64,000 nucleotides of DNA from Azadirachta indica (GCA_022749755.1 CM040452.1:18990350-19054349), one strand, 5' to 3'; counted from the first letter of the stretch, positions 11,190 to 23,208 are shown. Made by a program: numbers and translations. The notes: generated by a model from the letters alone, not told the origin.

Positions 11190-12110
11190 AATTGAAGAAA
11201 CTCAATCCTTCAACCTTTAACGGAAAGTCTAATTCATTAATTGCTGAGGAATGGATGATACAAATTAACCAAATTTTGGATGTTATACAAGCACCCAAAG
11301 GGATTTAGGTTAAATTTGCAACATTCCAATTCGTTGAACAGGCAAACTACTGGGGGAATATTGTTAAGATTACAAAGCAGGAGAAAGAATAAATGTGGGA
11401 TGCTTTCAAGGAAGCCTTCATGGGTAAATATTTTTCTGAGGTATTTCGTGATGCCATGTTAAATGAATTCATTCATCTAACTTAGGGAGGTATATCGGCG
11501 GCACAATATGAGGCAAGGTTTGAAGTATTAAGTCGGTTTGCTACTTCAATGATTTCAAAGGAGAAAAATAAAACTAAGTGGTTTGTGAAAGGTTTAAAGC
11601 CGTTATTACGACACAAACTTATGTTGTTGAACTTTCAAGACTATTCAAAAGTGGTTGAACGAGCTTTAATGATAGAGCAAGATGAAGAAGAGATCAAACA
11701 AATAATGGAATCAAAGAAGAGAAGTTCTAATAAGAAGCTTTCTAGTGAGGAGAGAAGAGACAGACGAAGGGTCTGTCTCCTATCCATGATAACCAAGATT
11801 CCTATAAGATACCAGGTGTGTGTTTTAAATATGAGCAGTAAGGTCATCACTGAAACATGTGTCCACATTTAAGACAAACATAAGGCCAAACAACCAAATC
11901 TGTTCAAGGAAGCACACAAGATGACCAAAGGTCCAATATACCTTTTGGTGTGTGTTTTGAATGTTGAGAACGTAGTCATTATCGAAACCAGTGTCCAGAT
12001 TGAATGTAAACATCGAGTCAGATGTCTAGTTCATATTAAAGGAATGCTTAATTAGTAACACAACAAAGTCAGCACAATAGGCAGCCGCAACAAGGAAATA
12101 ATGAGTAGTC
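11190..12110 (+). pseudogene. Chromovirus gag remnant with zinc knuckles
   Basis: Capsid-type gag of the Ty3/gypsy chromovirus, in several frames. Recognisable parts are LKKLNPSTFNGKSNSLIAEE and QINQILDVIQ (11190-11290), WFVKGLKPLLR and YSKVVERALMIEQDEEEIKQ (about 11578-11700), and two zinc-knuckle remnants. The second, at about 11945-12002, keeps CFEC-x4-H-x4-C but has a TGA inside. The first, at about 11815-11870, has lost one cysteine and has two stops. Gag would form the particle and the knuckles bind RNA. The frame shifts near 11290 and 11460 and the stops make it non-functional. Confidence 0.8.
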
Positions 12111-12179
12111 ACCTTAGAGACCTCAAGTATCACAAGGGCAAGGAAGGCCTAAAGTTCAAGGTAGAGCTTATGCTATCAC

Positions 12180-12604
12180 TCAGGATATAGATCGACCAAA
12201 TTATACTGTAGTAAAAGGTATTTTTCTTTTATTCAATACTTGGGCTAGAATATTATTCGATTCTAGTGCTACGTATTTTTTTATTTCAACAGAACTTATG
12301 TCTTCTTTGGATTTAGAGACTAAACCTTTAGAACATGAGCTATCAGTTAAAACACCTATTAGAGGTGGAATGAATTTAAGTAGAATGTGTCATAACTGTA
12401 AAATTAATGTAGGTGGTTGTAAGGTCATATTTAAGTTAGTTGTGATAAAAATGGTATATTATGATGTGATACTAGGTATAAATTGGTTGTTATCTTTCCA
12501 TGCTATTATAAATTACCAAAGAAAAAGGGTAACTATTAATCTTTTTAATGGTGAAAGATTTTATATTGTTGGAAGTAACGTGTTGTGTTTTTGTGCAATA
12601 TGTG
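12180..12604 (+). pseudogene. Chromovirus aspartic protease remnant
   Basis: Retropepsin-like domain. The active-site motif reads LFDSSATYFFIS, where family members have a D-S/T-G-A core, so the catalytic glycine is replaced by serine. The second conserved segment, VILGINWLLSFHAIINYQRK (about 12468-12525), matches the usual I-L-G-M-D-W-L block with the aspartate changed to asparagine. It belongs between gag and RT and is cut off downstream by an insertion. Confidence 0.75.
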
Positions 12605-14085
12605 CGCGATACCCGCAAGTGCATGGGATAGTAATAAATAATAAAGGATGTCGATCCCACGAAGAATTCTATTCAATTAAGTATTGAAGATAATTAATTT
12701 TGAATTTATTTGAAAAAATCGAATAATTTAAGTAATAAAGTAAAATAAACAAAAATTAATACTTAATAAACTAATTAAAATATGCAAATTTATGGAACAA
12801 TTTGGGGCGAATGATTTCATCTTAATTAGTCACATCCAATTCTTCAATTGATACTATTCTGATTTAATATCTATATTGCTAGTTAATTATCTTAATTTAT
12901 TCGATAGTCTCTGTTGAATTAGTCGAAATTATTTCGCACCTAATAATTCACTATATCTCTACATGAAATTAATTAAATGAAAGTGCATTACGATTAGTGA
13001 TAATTTTCAATTAAATTACTTAAATCATATTAATAGATCTCTGTCTAACATGCAATTTACGGTATTTATCACACGGTTTATATATGATATTCACTTCTCA
13101 GCTCATAACAATCCACATTTCATTCAAATATTGGCCAAATATTTAAAATCATTAATCATCATGATAAATACTCAATAAAAGATATCAATTAAAAAACAAT
13201 ACAATATCAGAAAATGAATGCTTCCAATAAATTAAATCATTACCCTAAAAAATAAGTCTAATTACACATGATAAAAAGTTCAAATCTCATAAATATGAAT
13301 TCAACAAATGATAACACAGTCAATAAATATTACTTTGCTCAATTCAAGATAAAATAAAATAAGGGAACAGATAAAATTATGACTTGGAGAGCCTTTTCCT
13401 TCAAGAGTTCAAGCTTCCATCCTTCTCTTCTTCTAAATGCAACTCTCTCTCTAGATCTCTCTCTCCCCTTCTCTTTTCTCTTTAAAACTCTATTTTCTAA
13501 AAAAAGCTCATGGAGGCTAATCTTTGGAAAAATATTAAAACCTAAAACCCACTAAATTTGGACATCTATTGGTGATCCAAAAATCAAAAATCATACAAAA
13601 ATTGTCAAACTTAAACTCAAGTAGGGTGAGGGCATTATTTTCCAAGCGGGGATGCTGTTTTCGGCGTAGGGGCACTTAGAAGGCAGAAGACATGGCGCAA
13701 GCATGCCATAGTTTGGTGCGGCCGCACCATTGATTTTGCCAACAAAGGCAAATCATGTTGTATATTTCAATTGGACCCTTTTACTTTTAATTATTTTGAA
13801 TTTGAATCACTATTTTGATGTTTCTGTAGTGTAGTCCTCATTTGCTTGCATTTTGATCCCTAAGAATAAAATTTTGTGATTTCCACGGATGGCCAGCGAA
13901 CATGCTTTTATGCTTCCTTTTTATGCCTTTCATGTTAAAATAAGTTAACACTTGTAAAATAAAACTAAAATGCTTTAAAAGTAAAATAACTATTTAAAAC
14001 GAACTAAATAACGTTAAGTACGTTACTTAATAATAGATAATTCAAGTATAATCATATAGTGAAAATGAAGATATCATAAGGAGAT
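12605..14085. mobile_element. About 1.5-kb insertion splitting chromovirus pol
   Basis: Protease-side coding ends near 12604 and pol-like reading resumes near 14090 (EHKGYLGWVTSV, then NVFLNDLLELSLKREVDF). The material between is AT-rich, has no usable ORF, and starts with gatacccgcaagtgcatggg, a type of sequence that recurs in plant genomes as a dispersed element. A GC-richer patch occurs at 13640-13730. No terminal inverted repeat or clean target duplication was found, so the class is open. Confidence 0.55.
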
Positions 14086-14089
14086 CAAT

Positions 14090-15430
14090 CATCATTGTAC
14101 CTATATTGGGTATAATGAACATAAAGGTTATTTAGGATGGGTGACGAGTGTAATGAGTTATGATGCTAGTGATTCAGTAACTCCAACTGTTCCAGTAATC
14201 GATAAGTTTTAAAATGTATTTCTTAACGATTTACTCGAATTATCCCTTAAGAGAGAAGTAGATTTCACTATTGAGATCTATCCTGATACCTCACTAATTT
14301 CAATAGCCCTTAATAGGATGGCACCAGATAAACTATAAGAGTTAAAGATTCAGTTGCAGAAGTTACTAAATAAAGAGTTTATTCGACCTTGTACTTCTCT
14401 TTGGAGAGCACCAATTTTATTTGTTAAAAAGAAGAAGGGGAGGTTGTGTGTGGACTGCAGACACGTGACAATGAAGAACAAATATCTTTTACCTAGAATT
14501 GATGGCTTGTTTGATCAACTGCGTGGTTCTAAATACTTTTCGAAGATTGATCTCTGATCTGACTACCACCAGCTAAAAGTTAGAGATGAAAATATTCCAA
14601 AGACGGCTTTTCATACTAGATATGGATATTTTGAGTTTTTAGTGATGTCATTTAGTTTAATAAATGCTCCTGTAGCATTTATAAATCTGATGCATAGAAT
14701 TTTTCACCCTTACCTTGATCAGTTTGTGGTAGTATTTATCTACAATATTTTAATATATTATAAGTAAGAGAAAGAGCATGAACAACACTTGCGCATTACT
14801 TTACAAGTATTGAGGGAGCATTATTTATATGCGAAATGGAAGAAATATGAGTTTTGGATGACTAAGGTTAAATTTCTTGGACATGTAGTGTCAAATAAAA
14901 GTACTTATGTAGATCCTGCTAAGGTAAAGGCAGTGTTTAGCTAGAATAGGCCGGAAAATATGTTAGAGATTAGAAGTTTTCTAGGTTTAGCAGGATATTA
15001 CCGTAGATTTGTAAAAGAGTTCTCTCGAATAGCAGCACCTTTGACTCAATTAACTAGAAAATGGGTGAAATTTGAGTGGAACGATGAATGTGAGCAAGCC
15101 TTTGTAGAGTTGAAAAATCGTTTGACCTCAACCCCAGTTTTAATTATTCCTGAACGAGGTGTAGGATATATAGTTTATTATGATGCTTTACGTATGGGTC
15201 TTGGTTGTGTTTTAATGTAATCAAGGAAAGTAGTGGCATATGGTTCACACCAACTGAAGAACCATAAGCATAACTATCCTACACATGACTTATAACTTGT
15301 TGCCATTATATCTGCATTAAAGATATGGAGATATTATTTGTATGGTAAGAAATTTGAAGTATTCTCAATCATATAAGTCTTTGATATCTTTTTACCTAAA
15401 AGGATCTTAACTTAAGGCAAATAAGGTGGA
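14090..15430 (+). pseudogene. Chromovirus reverse transcriptase-RNase H remnant
   Basis: Ty3/gypsy [22 protein letters not shown] (about 14357-14420), [38 protein letters not shown] followed by a stop, and [17 protein letters not shown]. The catalytic Y-x-D-D box is damaged (IYNIL in place of the usual YIDDIL at about 14740). The connection domain reads FLGLAGYYRRFVKEFSRIAA (14974-15035). RNase H continues to about 15400 with KVVAYGSHQLKNHKHNYPTH. Scattered stops confirm decay. With protease upstream and integrase downstream, the order PR-RT-RH-INT is gypsy. Confidence 0.9.
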
Positions 15431-15599
15431 TGGAGTACCTAGAAGACTATGATTTCACCTAGCATTACCATCCCGGTAAGACTAATGTGGTAGCAAATGC
15501 TTTCAATAGGAAATCTCAGGGCATGTTGGCAAGATTTTCCTGTCATAGGTAGAAGATGTGTAATAATTTAAGGTTTTGATTTGAAGATTAATGAATCAG

Positions 15600-17060
15600 G
15601 AAATTAACCCTTCTCATTCAACTTAATAGCCTAATCTACCATCTTTCAAAGATGATTATTGCTCAACAAAGTGATCTTGAAACTAAGTCAATATGAGCCA
15701 AGTTACAGAATGGTGGGCCACAGAGGGGTGGTCTATAGATTCATGCGGTAGTTTAAGATTTGCTGGTAGACTTTTTGTACTATTAGATGAGTCTCTTAGA
15801 AAAGATGTACTTAACAAGACTTATAAGTCCAAATTTACCATACATCCTGGTAATACAAAGATGTATTAAAACCAGCGTAGATGTTTCCAGTAGGATGGGA
15901 TAAAGAGAGACATGGGAAAATTTGTGGCTAAGTGTTTGACATGCCAACAGATGAAAGCAGAACATCAAAAACTAGTAAGGTTACTCCAACCTCTTTTAGT
16001 GACTGAATGAAAATGGGAACATGTAACTATGAATTTTGTAAGAAGGCTACCCAAAACTGAAAGAATCCTGAAAATGTATGGATAATTGTGGACAAATTAA
16101 CAAAAACTGCTCACTTTCTATCTATCAAATCTACTGATTTTCTAAAATTTTTGAGTAAATTGTATGTTTAAGAGATAGTAAGACTGCACGAGGTACCTTT
16201 ATCAATTGTATCCGACAAAGATACAATATTTACATCACAATTTTGGAGAAGTTTGTAAAAAGCTTTGTTTACTCAGTTAAATTTTAGTATAGCTTAACAT
16301 CCTCAGATAGATGGTTAATCTAAGAGAATAATCCAAATACTAGAGGATATGCTCAGATCTTATGCATTAGATTTTCAAGGCTCTTAGGCTGAACATTTAC
16401 CTTTAATCAACTTTTCCTACAACAATAATTACCAAAATAGTTTTGGAATGGCTTCTTTTGAGGCATTGTATGGCAGACCATGTCGATCTCCTATTTGTTG
16501 GGCGGAGATTAGTGAGGCATCAATTATAGGACACGAATTAGTAAGAGAAACTACTAAAAAAGTAAGGGTGATTAAACAGTGACTTCTTACAGCTCAAAGA
16601 TGTTAGAAGAGTTACATAAATCATAGACAAAAACCATTAGAATTTGAAGTGGGTGATCATTTTTCCCTAAAGGTCAAAACTCATATCGGAATAGCCAAGT
16701 TCGAGAAAAGTGGGAAGCTTGCTCCAAGGTTTATTGGTCCTTTTGAGATTTTGGAACAAGTTGGTTAAGTATCTTCTATATTAGATTTACCTCCCCAACT
16801 ATCACAAATTCACGATGTTTTTTACGTCTCAATGCTCAAGAAGTGCCAACCAGATCCTTCATATATCTTAAAATAGAAAGACTTGATATTAAATGAAAAC
16901 ATTTTTATGAAGAGAAGCCCATTCAAATCTTAAATTATTCGATTGGTGAAGATTTTGTGGCAACATTATAAAATCGAAGAAGCCACGTAGAACTTAAAGA
17001 CTAGATGCGATCTCAATACCTAGGGCTATTTTGTTAGGTATGTAAATTTCAAGGACAAAA
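15600..17060 (+). pseudogene. Chromovirus integrase and chromodomain-like end
   Basis: The zinc-binding part is around 15700-15960 (the KCLTCQQMKAEHQ block). The catalytic core includes WIIVDKLTKTAHFL, then VPLSIVSDKDTIFTSQFW (about 16195-16250) and FEALYGRPCRSPICW. The GPF module is KLAPRFIGPFEILEQVG, followed by LPPQLSQIHDVFYVSMLKKC. The end, RLVKILWQHYKIEEATWNL (about 16940-17000), resembles the chromodomain-like tail of plant chromoviruses, probably the Tekay/Del clade, which also fits LTRs of about 1.8 kb. There are many stops. Confidence 0.85.
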
Positions 17061-17064
17061 TTTT

Positions 17065-17080
17065 CTTAAGGTGGAGAGGA
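17065..17080 (+). other. Polypurine tract of chromovirus
   Basis: cttaaggtggagagga immediately precedes the tgtgacacc start of the 3' LTR. Confidence 0.7.
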
Positions 17081-17081
17081 T

Positions 17082-17115
17082 TGTGACACCTAAATTTTGA
17101 TTAATGCATACGCAT

Positions 17116-17146
<31 letters not shown>

Positions 17147-18871
17147 AAATTAGAAAATAAATATATTTATTGAAAATGGACTATTTGATTATGGATGAAT
17201 ACATTTACATTTTTATAAGAGGAGGATTTTTAGGTAATAAGAATTTATTATAAGCAAAAAGTAAACAAAGCAAAATCAAGGGGCTTGAATGAAGTTTAGA
17301 GTCTAATATGGCTTCCCTTGCGTTGGTAAAGTGAAAGACAAAAACAGTAAAATAATAATGAATAAAATGAAATGATTTTCACAAACGTTTTAAAACTATT
17401 GGTGGTGGAGTTAGGCATTACCATGTGTAAGGAGTTGATGGATTTTTGGCTTTTGGTTTAGTTTTTAGTGTGCAATGTGTAAGTAAAAAAAAAATATTAT
17501 ATATAATAAAATCAAGAGCGTAAGCCTTTGGTGAAGTGGCCAGCATATATATGCATACATACATACACATACATATATATATATATATTTGTATGTTTAG
17601 TGCTTACTTTTACCATTAGAAGCAGTAGATAGAAAATGAAACAAAAAGGGAAAATGAGGGATAAACTCGGTTAGAATTTATATTTTGTTATACAAGTTTT
17701 AAATTTTAGCAAGTTAAATTACATAATTTAGTTTTAGAATTTTATTGAGTTAGAATATTTATATGTGTGAATCGTATATTTTGTTAGATAAGCAAGTTTG
17801 GTTTATTATTTATTGATATTAGGGATTGATTTGGAGAAGGACAAAAAGTCAGCATGAGAGTGAGAATTATTGTGCAATATACAGGTAAGTATTTATATGC
17901 ATTTAGTGAATTTTAGTTTTAAAACTCAAAAGTAGGGTGTTTTATTACGTTCAAAGTTTTTAATTAACGTTTATGAATCTCCTGAATTATCATGTGTTGA
18001 TCCAATTAATTATTTTTCAAATTGGATTTAAATAAAAATTTTCATCTGGATGTTATATTTTCTAATACAATGAGAAAATTATATCAACATGTGTCTTATT
18101 TTTATAAATAGATGATTATATCAAAATGTTGTGAAATGATTTGATAAATAAAAATGTGATGGCCATAATTATTATTGTGATGCAGCACTGGTGTTTGGGG
18201 CGACGGTTTCCTAAAAATAATGCCCCTAAAAGTTATTTTCTATGGAATGACTATTCTTGAGAATAATGGCCCTAAAATATGTGTGGCCAGTTTTTGGGGT
18301 GGCGATCTTCGAAATAATGCTCGTAAATTATACAAGTATGAAATTTATCAAATTTTTTTTTAATAATAGAATTAATGTGTTTTATGTTGTTTACATGAAT
18401 ATATTGAAATTGAAATTTTGACATGATATTCTATTGCACTCTTGTTGGAAGTTAAGAAGTATTTTTATATTCAAATTTGTTTGTTGCAAAATTTAAAATT
18501 GTCTTTGTATATAAATATTTATTGGACATCAGCTTATCCCTACTTTTCAAATTTAGATAATACTGGAGATTTGTAAATGGAAGACAAAAGATACTCGAGG
18601 ACTAAGATTTTACTACTTTTGAAATTATGTGTAATTATAAGAGCAGGATTTTACAATATATGGTTTTGATGTAACTTCAATGCTTGTACTTGGATTTTAG
18701 AAGTTATAGAACTGATTATATTTTGTTAAGTAATGAAATGAAGCAGTTGGTATTTAATTTTATTGGAAAATGTTTAAAGTAAAACTTTAAAACTTACAGG
18801 ATTACATATTTGACATATACTACATTATAGTGGAAATTCTATCAAAATTTTTTAAAATTAGGGATGTTACA
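17082..18871 (+). repeat. 3' LTR of Ty3/gypsy chromovirus
   Basis: Starts tgtgacacc after the polypurine tract and ends gatgttaca, a TG...CA form. Its right 1064 bases align with the 5' copy at 2193-3269. It contains CA/TA microsatellites at 17114-17146 and 17540-17590 and two 46-base internal units from 18197. At about 1790 bases it is the full-length copy. Confidence 0.8.
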
Positions 18872-19140
18872 GAAAGGATTCAAGACAAAGTTTGAAACTT
18901 CCTGATTTTGTAATTGCAAACTTTTAATATGGTTTTCTCATTAGTAAAATCCTTTTGAGCTAGTTTGACAGTGGATATAGGTCATCTTGGTCAAACCACT
19001 TAGATCTTGTTTCTTCTTCTATTTTGTGATTTTCTGATTGAATTTTTGTTTTGGGTTGAATTCTTGTTATTTGTTTTGAGTTTGATTTGTTTAATGATTG
19101 AATTGGGTCTTTAGTTGGGTTTGTGCAATTCGGTACATAA
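18872..19140 (+). mobile_element. Right part of copia LTR
   Basis: Begins directly at the chromovirus LTR end. Its style is that of copia LTR ends (attagatcttgt-like block, T-rich tail, then gtttgtgcaattcggtacataaca near 19120-19138). I infer it is the rest of the copia LTR cut at 2192. The end point is approximate. Confidence 0.45.
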
Positions 19141-19519
19141 CAACTAAAGTAAATTAATAAGAGTTAGTGGTAGAGTTTCTTTAGGTCTATTTTCAATGAA
19201 GCACTTTCTTATTTTAAAAATGGTGGGAGATAATTTTAATTATTTGTTTTCTCATTTTGTGGTTAATGGAAAGTACTTTAAATTGACTTCAATGATGGAT
19301 AGAAGTAGGAGGAGAAAGTTGTTTAAGTTATGAAATATTTTATTATAAAATGATTTGCAAGCCTAACTTAAAATAACCTGCAATCTTAGATATTTCAAGT
19401 ATTTTTCTATCATAAAAAGACTTTGAGGAGGAATAGAGTGAAGACATCTTGGTATGATTTTGAATTTAACAATACTTGATCAATTATGTTTGAAGGTGCG
19501 ATTTTTATTGTCTGTTTTG
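19141..19519. other. Intergenic, nothing recognised
   Basis: T-rich sequence without an ORF or repeat that I can identify. Confidence 0.5.
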
Positions 19520-19790
19520 CTTTCAGATTAACAATTGGGCTTTTTATATTTGCTACCCACACAATTGTATCGAGGATCTTCTTGCACTATATTCCCAGGT
19601 ACCTGTTCTTCGAGTTTCTGGGAGAGAAAAAGCCTAACTCAAAGATTTAGAATTGCGAAACTAATGTCTCACCATCACGGATGAATCCCACTGGACTTAT
19701 GGTTATCAGCCGCTATTAACAACTCAATGTTACAGAAAAAAATGAAAGAACTATAGATAGAAAATGAAAGAAGATTTTCCATTCATAAAA
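19520..19790 (-). pseudogene. SD-RLK N-terminal lectin fragment
   Basis: Minus-strand reading gives the signal-peptide end and first half of a bulb-type lectin domain: LIAADN, then IHPDGETLVS, a stop, SLGFFSPRNSKNRYLGI and DTIVWVAN. It is most like the ectodomains starting at 33841 and 38270. There is no downstream ectodomain or kinase. The fragment ends about 380 bases from the retroelement stack, so the rest may have been lost when that stack inserted or afterwards. Not functional. Confidence 0.85.
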
Positions 19791-20575
19791 CTGTGAGAAG
19801 ACTTGTACATAGTAATATGAAAATTTTGCATAGTGTAGCATATGTTTTATTTCTTGACTATGCACAAGCTACATTTCAAATGAATTGGTGAACGAAATGA
19901 CTTGGAGGGTCATTATTTGGAAGAAATTGATCTTTTAATATCATTCAAGAGGCAACTATTCCTCATTTTGTGGGCTCCAAACTTTCCCTTTTGTCAAATT
20001 TATCGCTTCCAAGGCAAGCAATATAGTCAACGACAGATTTATTCATCCATGTAAGTCAACAACTGATTTATTCGTCCATGAACATACAGTCTGACAAATA
20101 ATTAAATTAATGCAAGGAATTCTATGTTTAAAAAGTTTTATGGAAGTTAAACACCATCGTTAACATCTAATTTGTTTTTGAAAGCAACTCCAATGCCATT
20201 ACAAGGAAAATATAGATATTGAAACTGTCGTAAGGCGAGAAAATATAACATGACTAACAGGGACAGAACAATTTTCCTTCCTGCTGAGAGATGAGGTCAC
20301 ATCGACTTAATTATTCGTTGCTTGTGAAATAGTAGGTTATCTTGGAGTAGAAAGTGCACAGGATTTGCCCTTCATGTCCAACACTAATGACACTTGTACA
20401 CCTACCAAATGCCTTGAAACTTTTAAAATGCACCAAAGGATTCAGCATTCATAAATTGAAACAACGTTAATTTTTTCCATTTTTTCTCTCCGGCGTCATA
20501 CAATAGTAGACATTTAAGTGAATTCTCTATCAAGCTTGCAGCTCAATTATCGTAACTGAATTTACTGTGTGCATT
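19791..20575. other. Intergenic, former upstream flank of lectin fragment
   Basis: No gene found. The first part resembles the flank upstream of the starts at 33841 and 38270 (a regulatory remnant), including a gtcaaatttatcgcctcc-like block. Confidence 0.4.
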
Positions 20576-20890
20576 TCTATCATTTTTTACTTTGATTCAA
20601 TATCAGCAGAACTTCTTTCGGTGAAGAAATCAGGCTACTTTGGCTGAATAAAAGTAGCTTCATGTTTGAGAACATCAAAGCTACAGATGGCGTAGCTTGT
20701 CTATCCTCTGCAAACTTGTGAACACATCATAGTACTTGAGATTCAACACTTGAATCCTTCACACATGGATCCAGTAGTTCATTCAAAGTCCCTGCTTTCC
20801 TTCCACAGCAACCATGCCTACACAAATCACAATTGCAATCCTTATGCTAAAATTTGCATAATTTTTGAGTGACAGAGAGAAAAAGTATAT
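20576..20890 (-). pseudogene. SD-RLK kinase C-terminal exon fragment
   Basis: The minus strand matches the last exon of the kinase gene at 39717-40025: AWLLWKESR (here WLLWKESRDFE, stop), a cysteine/valine segment, and QPK followed by PDFFTERSSADIESK. Part of the preceding intron (ttgagtgacagagagaaaaag, reverse strand) also matches that gene up to about 20890. Stops and frameshifts make it dead. It abuts a DUF707 remnant. Confidence 0.8.
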
Positions 20891-21650
20891 ATAGTTCATA
20901 TGAATTGCCTTTGAGATCATTATTCACAATTTTGTTTAAACTTTCCTTTTGCTTCATTCCAGCTGCTATGACCAATAATCTCATTGGTTTCTTCGATTTC
21001 TGAGCAAAGAATGTAGAATAACTTGTGAAATACGAATGGCCCTTGGCAAATTGAGAAAAAAAAATGCTACAGAAAATCTGTACGTATCATGACTGACCTT
21101 TTTATTTCCGAGGCCTGAAGATAACGATCTCATTTCCAAGTCAGACTTCCTACAGACAATATCTTGGATAGCGTCTCCTGCCACGTGGCTAGCATTGAGC
21201 TGAATACATATGATAAAAAAATGATGAAAACAAAGTCTCACAGTTATCTATACATAAAAGCTTACCTGCTCTACTGCTTGTGAATTCCGTGTTTGCCTAC
21301 ATCATGTCAAGACAAAAATGAAACATAAAAAACCAGCTTCTGGTGCTTTAGATCCAGATCCCATAATAATTCTTCTAGCAGGAGTATAATTTCAAAATTC
21401 ATAAAATTCCACACCGGAAAAACAAATCATCAAGACCATATGAATACATTACACAGATATAAAACAAACATATGGGGAACTTACATAAGTTGACGTGTTT
21501 GTGTTTTGCTTCATGTTCCTTGCGGTTCTGGGATGGTATAAACGGATGAAATAAGAATGTCAAGTACATACATGGAGCAACGCCGAAGAAAAAAGTGATT
21601 TTAGAGTTACTGGGGATTGAAAAGTTGTCTGAGTTAGTGTAATTCATGTG
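20891..21650 (-). pseudogene. DUF707-type gene, N-terminal exons only
   Basis: Candidate exons on the minus strand with GT-AG borders: 5' exon ending 21486, 21296-21266, 21199-21098, and a last one from about 21008. The open frame reads MQTRNSQAVEQ, LNASHVAGDAIQDIVCRKSD, LEMRSLSSGLGNKK, then KSKKPMRLLVIAAGMKQKES and LNKIVNNDLKG. The SDLEMR block followed by LLVIAAGMKQKE-x-LNKIV resembles the start of the DUF707 family of plant proteins (function not established; possibly Golgi-linked). The frame runs into intron sequence of the kinase fragment at about 20890, so the rest of the domain is missing. In this model the ATG is split by the first intron (AT/G). It is a truncated gene, and whether it is transcribed is unknown. 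Confidence 0.5.
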
Positions 21651-22680
21651 TTTTCATAACTACCAAAACATCGGTAATTTCTTGTAACGTGCCAACGACC
21701 GAGCGCGTGCTGTCTACGTGACTCCGACCTTATTTAACATTTTCACATGAGTTTTGAATTAGGAAATCCGACTCACACAAGTCCAGAGGCCCATCTTATT
21801 AACATGTTGGGCCGGAGAATGTTGTATTAATTTGTTTAGACTTAATTATGGATTGTAAAAGAAGAAATTGTTAACAGATATAATAATAAGATTAATAAGT
21901 CCAATTAAAAAAAATGGAAGGGACAGTTACTATGGGTAAAAATGAATCATAATATTGGATTGATTTATAAATTTAGAGCACTGCTATGTGTATAAATTTC
22001 CATATAAACTCGTTTACCTAACTTGATAATTTCATATTATTGACATATGCTTTATAATTTATGAAATTAAAAAGAATTATATGAAATATGTGGTAATAAC
22101 AAAACACTAACACATAAGTTTATATATATATATATATAATGTATGCATATATATATATAGATATATATATATTTTAAAAAGTATTGATTGAACGTGTGAT
22201 TGTGTCTTTTTACAGCAATATTTAGATAATTCTTAAAAGCTTCAAAATCTAAAAGTAACACATTATCTCTTCTCAGTGAAATTATGTCTAAATTGTTTCT
22301 TTTTGGTGGAATTATGTGTAAGTCAAAATTATATAATAATATTTGCATGTATGCATTGGATTTATATGCATGTCGTATCTCTTTCTAATTTTAAAGGCAA
22401 TTAGAGAATAAAAAATTTGTCATTAATTTTTAATGTTTGGACATTTTAATCTTCAATTTTCGTATACGTGGAGCTCTACATGGATTTCTTTCTGGACTTC
22501 TATTTGTGCTTATCAGTTTCAGCACAATACAGTACTTTACCCCTAAGTGTAATTTATAGCTTTTCCTAGCTTGAATACTAACTAGCAAGCTTGAGAGTTG
22601 AGAGCAAGCGTGTGTGCGCCACCGCCTTAAAATAAAATAATAGAAAAAATGGAATTTCACTACCATCTCTAACCATTGAT
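21651..22680. other. Intergenic region with TA microsatellites
   Basis: No gene is supported. TA runs occur at 22120-22138 and about 22148-22172. GC-richer motifs near 21690-21730 (gagcgcgtgctgtctacgtgac) could belong to the promoter of the DUF707 remnant. Confidence 0.4.
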
Positions 22681-23044
22681 ATTAAACCGCTTAACATCAG
22701 CCGTTGATCTCGAAATCGCTTCTTATAAGTACGGATTTCCCCATTGTTTCCTACCTTTTAGTTTGAAAGATGGAACGTTCCTCGTTTTCTTAAGCAAGCC
22801 TCGACGATGGGTTTCTGATTTTCAGGTTTTCTGGTTGTTTTTTAATGTGTGGATTTTCAATTTTGATTTTGAAGCACAGAAGCAAATTTCAAGTTCTTCC
22901 CGCCTTCCAATCTTAAAACGGTTGTAAAATTTTAACCTTCCTTCTAGCTCTTCTCTCTCGTTATTCCTCTTGTTCCAAAGGATTAGGAGTGGGCGGTTAG
23001 CGACCCTCTCCTATTAATGTTTTGAATTGTTAGGTTTTCTGATG

Positions 23045-23208
23045 TTTTCTAATCACCCGGTTGGGGTTTCTGATAGTTAGGGTTTCTAGTGAGGGCGTAC
23101 TCGCTCTCAATTAATGGGGCATGATCTTTTCTAATCAGCTGGTTGGGTTTCTGGTAGTTAGGGTTTCTAATTGGCGCTTACTCACTCTCAATTAATGGGG
23201 CATTCTTC
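23045..23208 (+). repeat. Two-copy 83-base tandem repeat with telo-boxes
   Basis: Copies at 23045-23127 and 23128-23208 share ttttctaatca, ggtttctg, agttagggtttcta and ctctcaattaatggggca. Each holds ttagggttt (23078-23086 and 23158-23166), the reverse complement of the plant telo-box often found in leaders and first introns of growth-related genes. Confidence 0.75.

Noticed and set aside
22676..22927. 83-codon open stretch near a possible transcription start
   Set aside because: Phenylalanine-rich, no homology recognised; more likely leader sequence.
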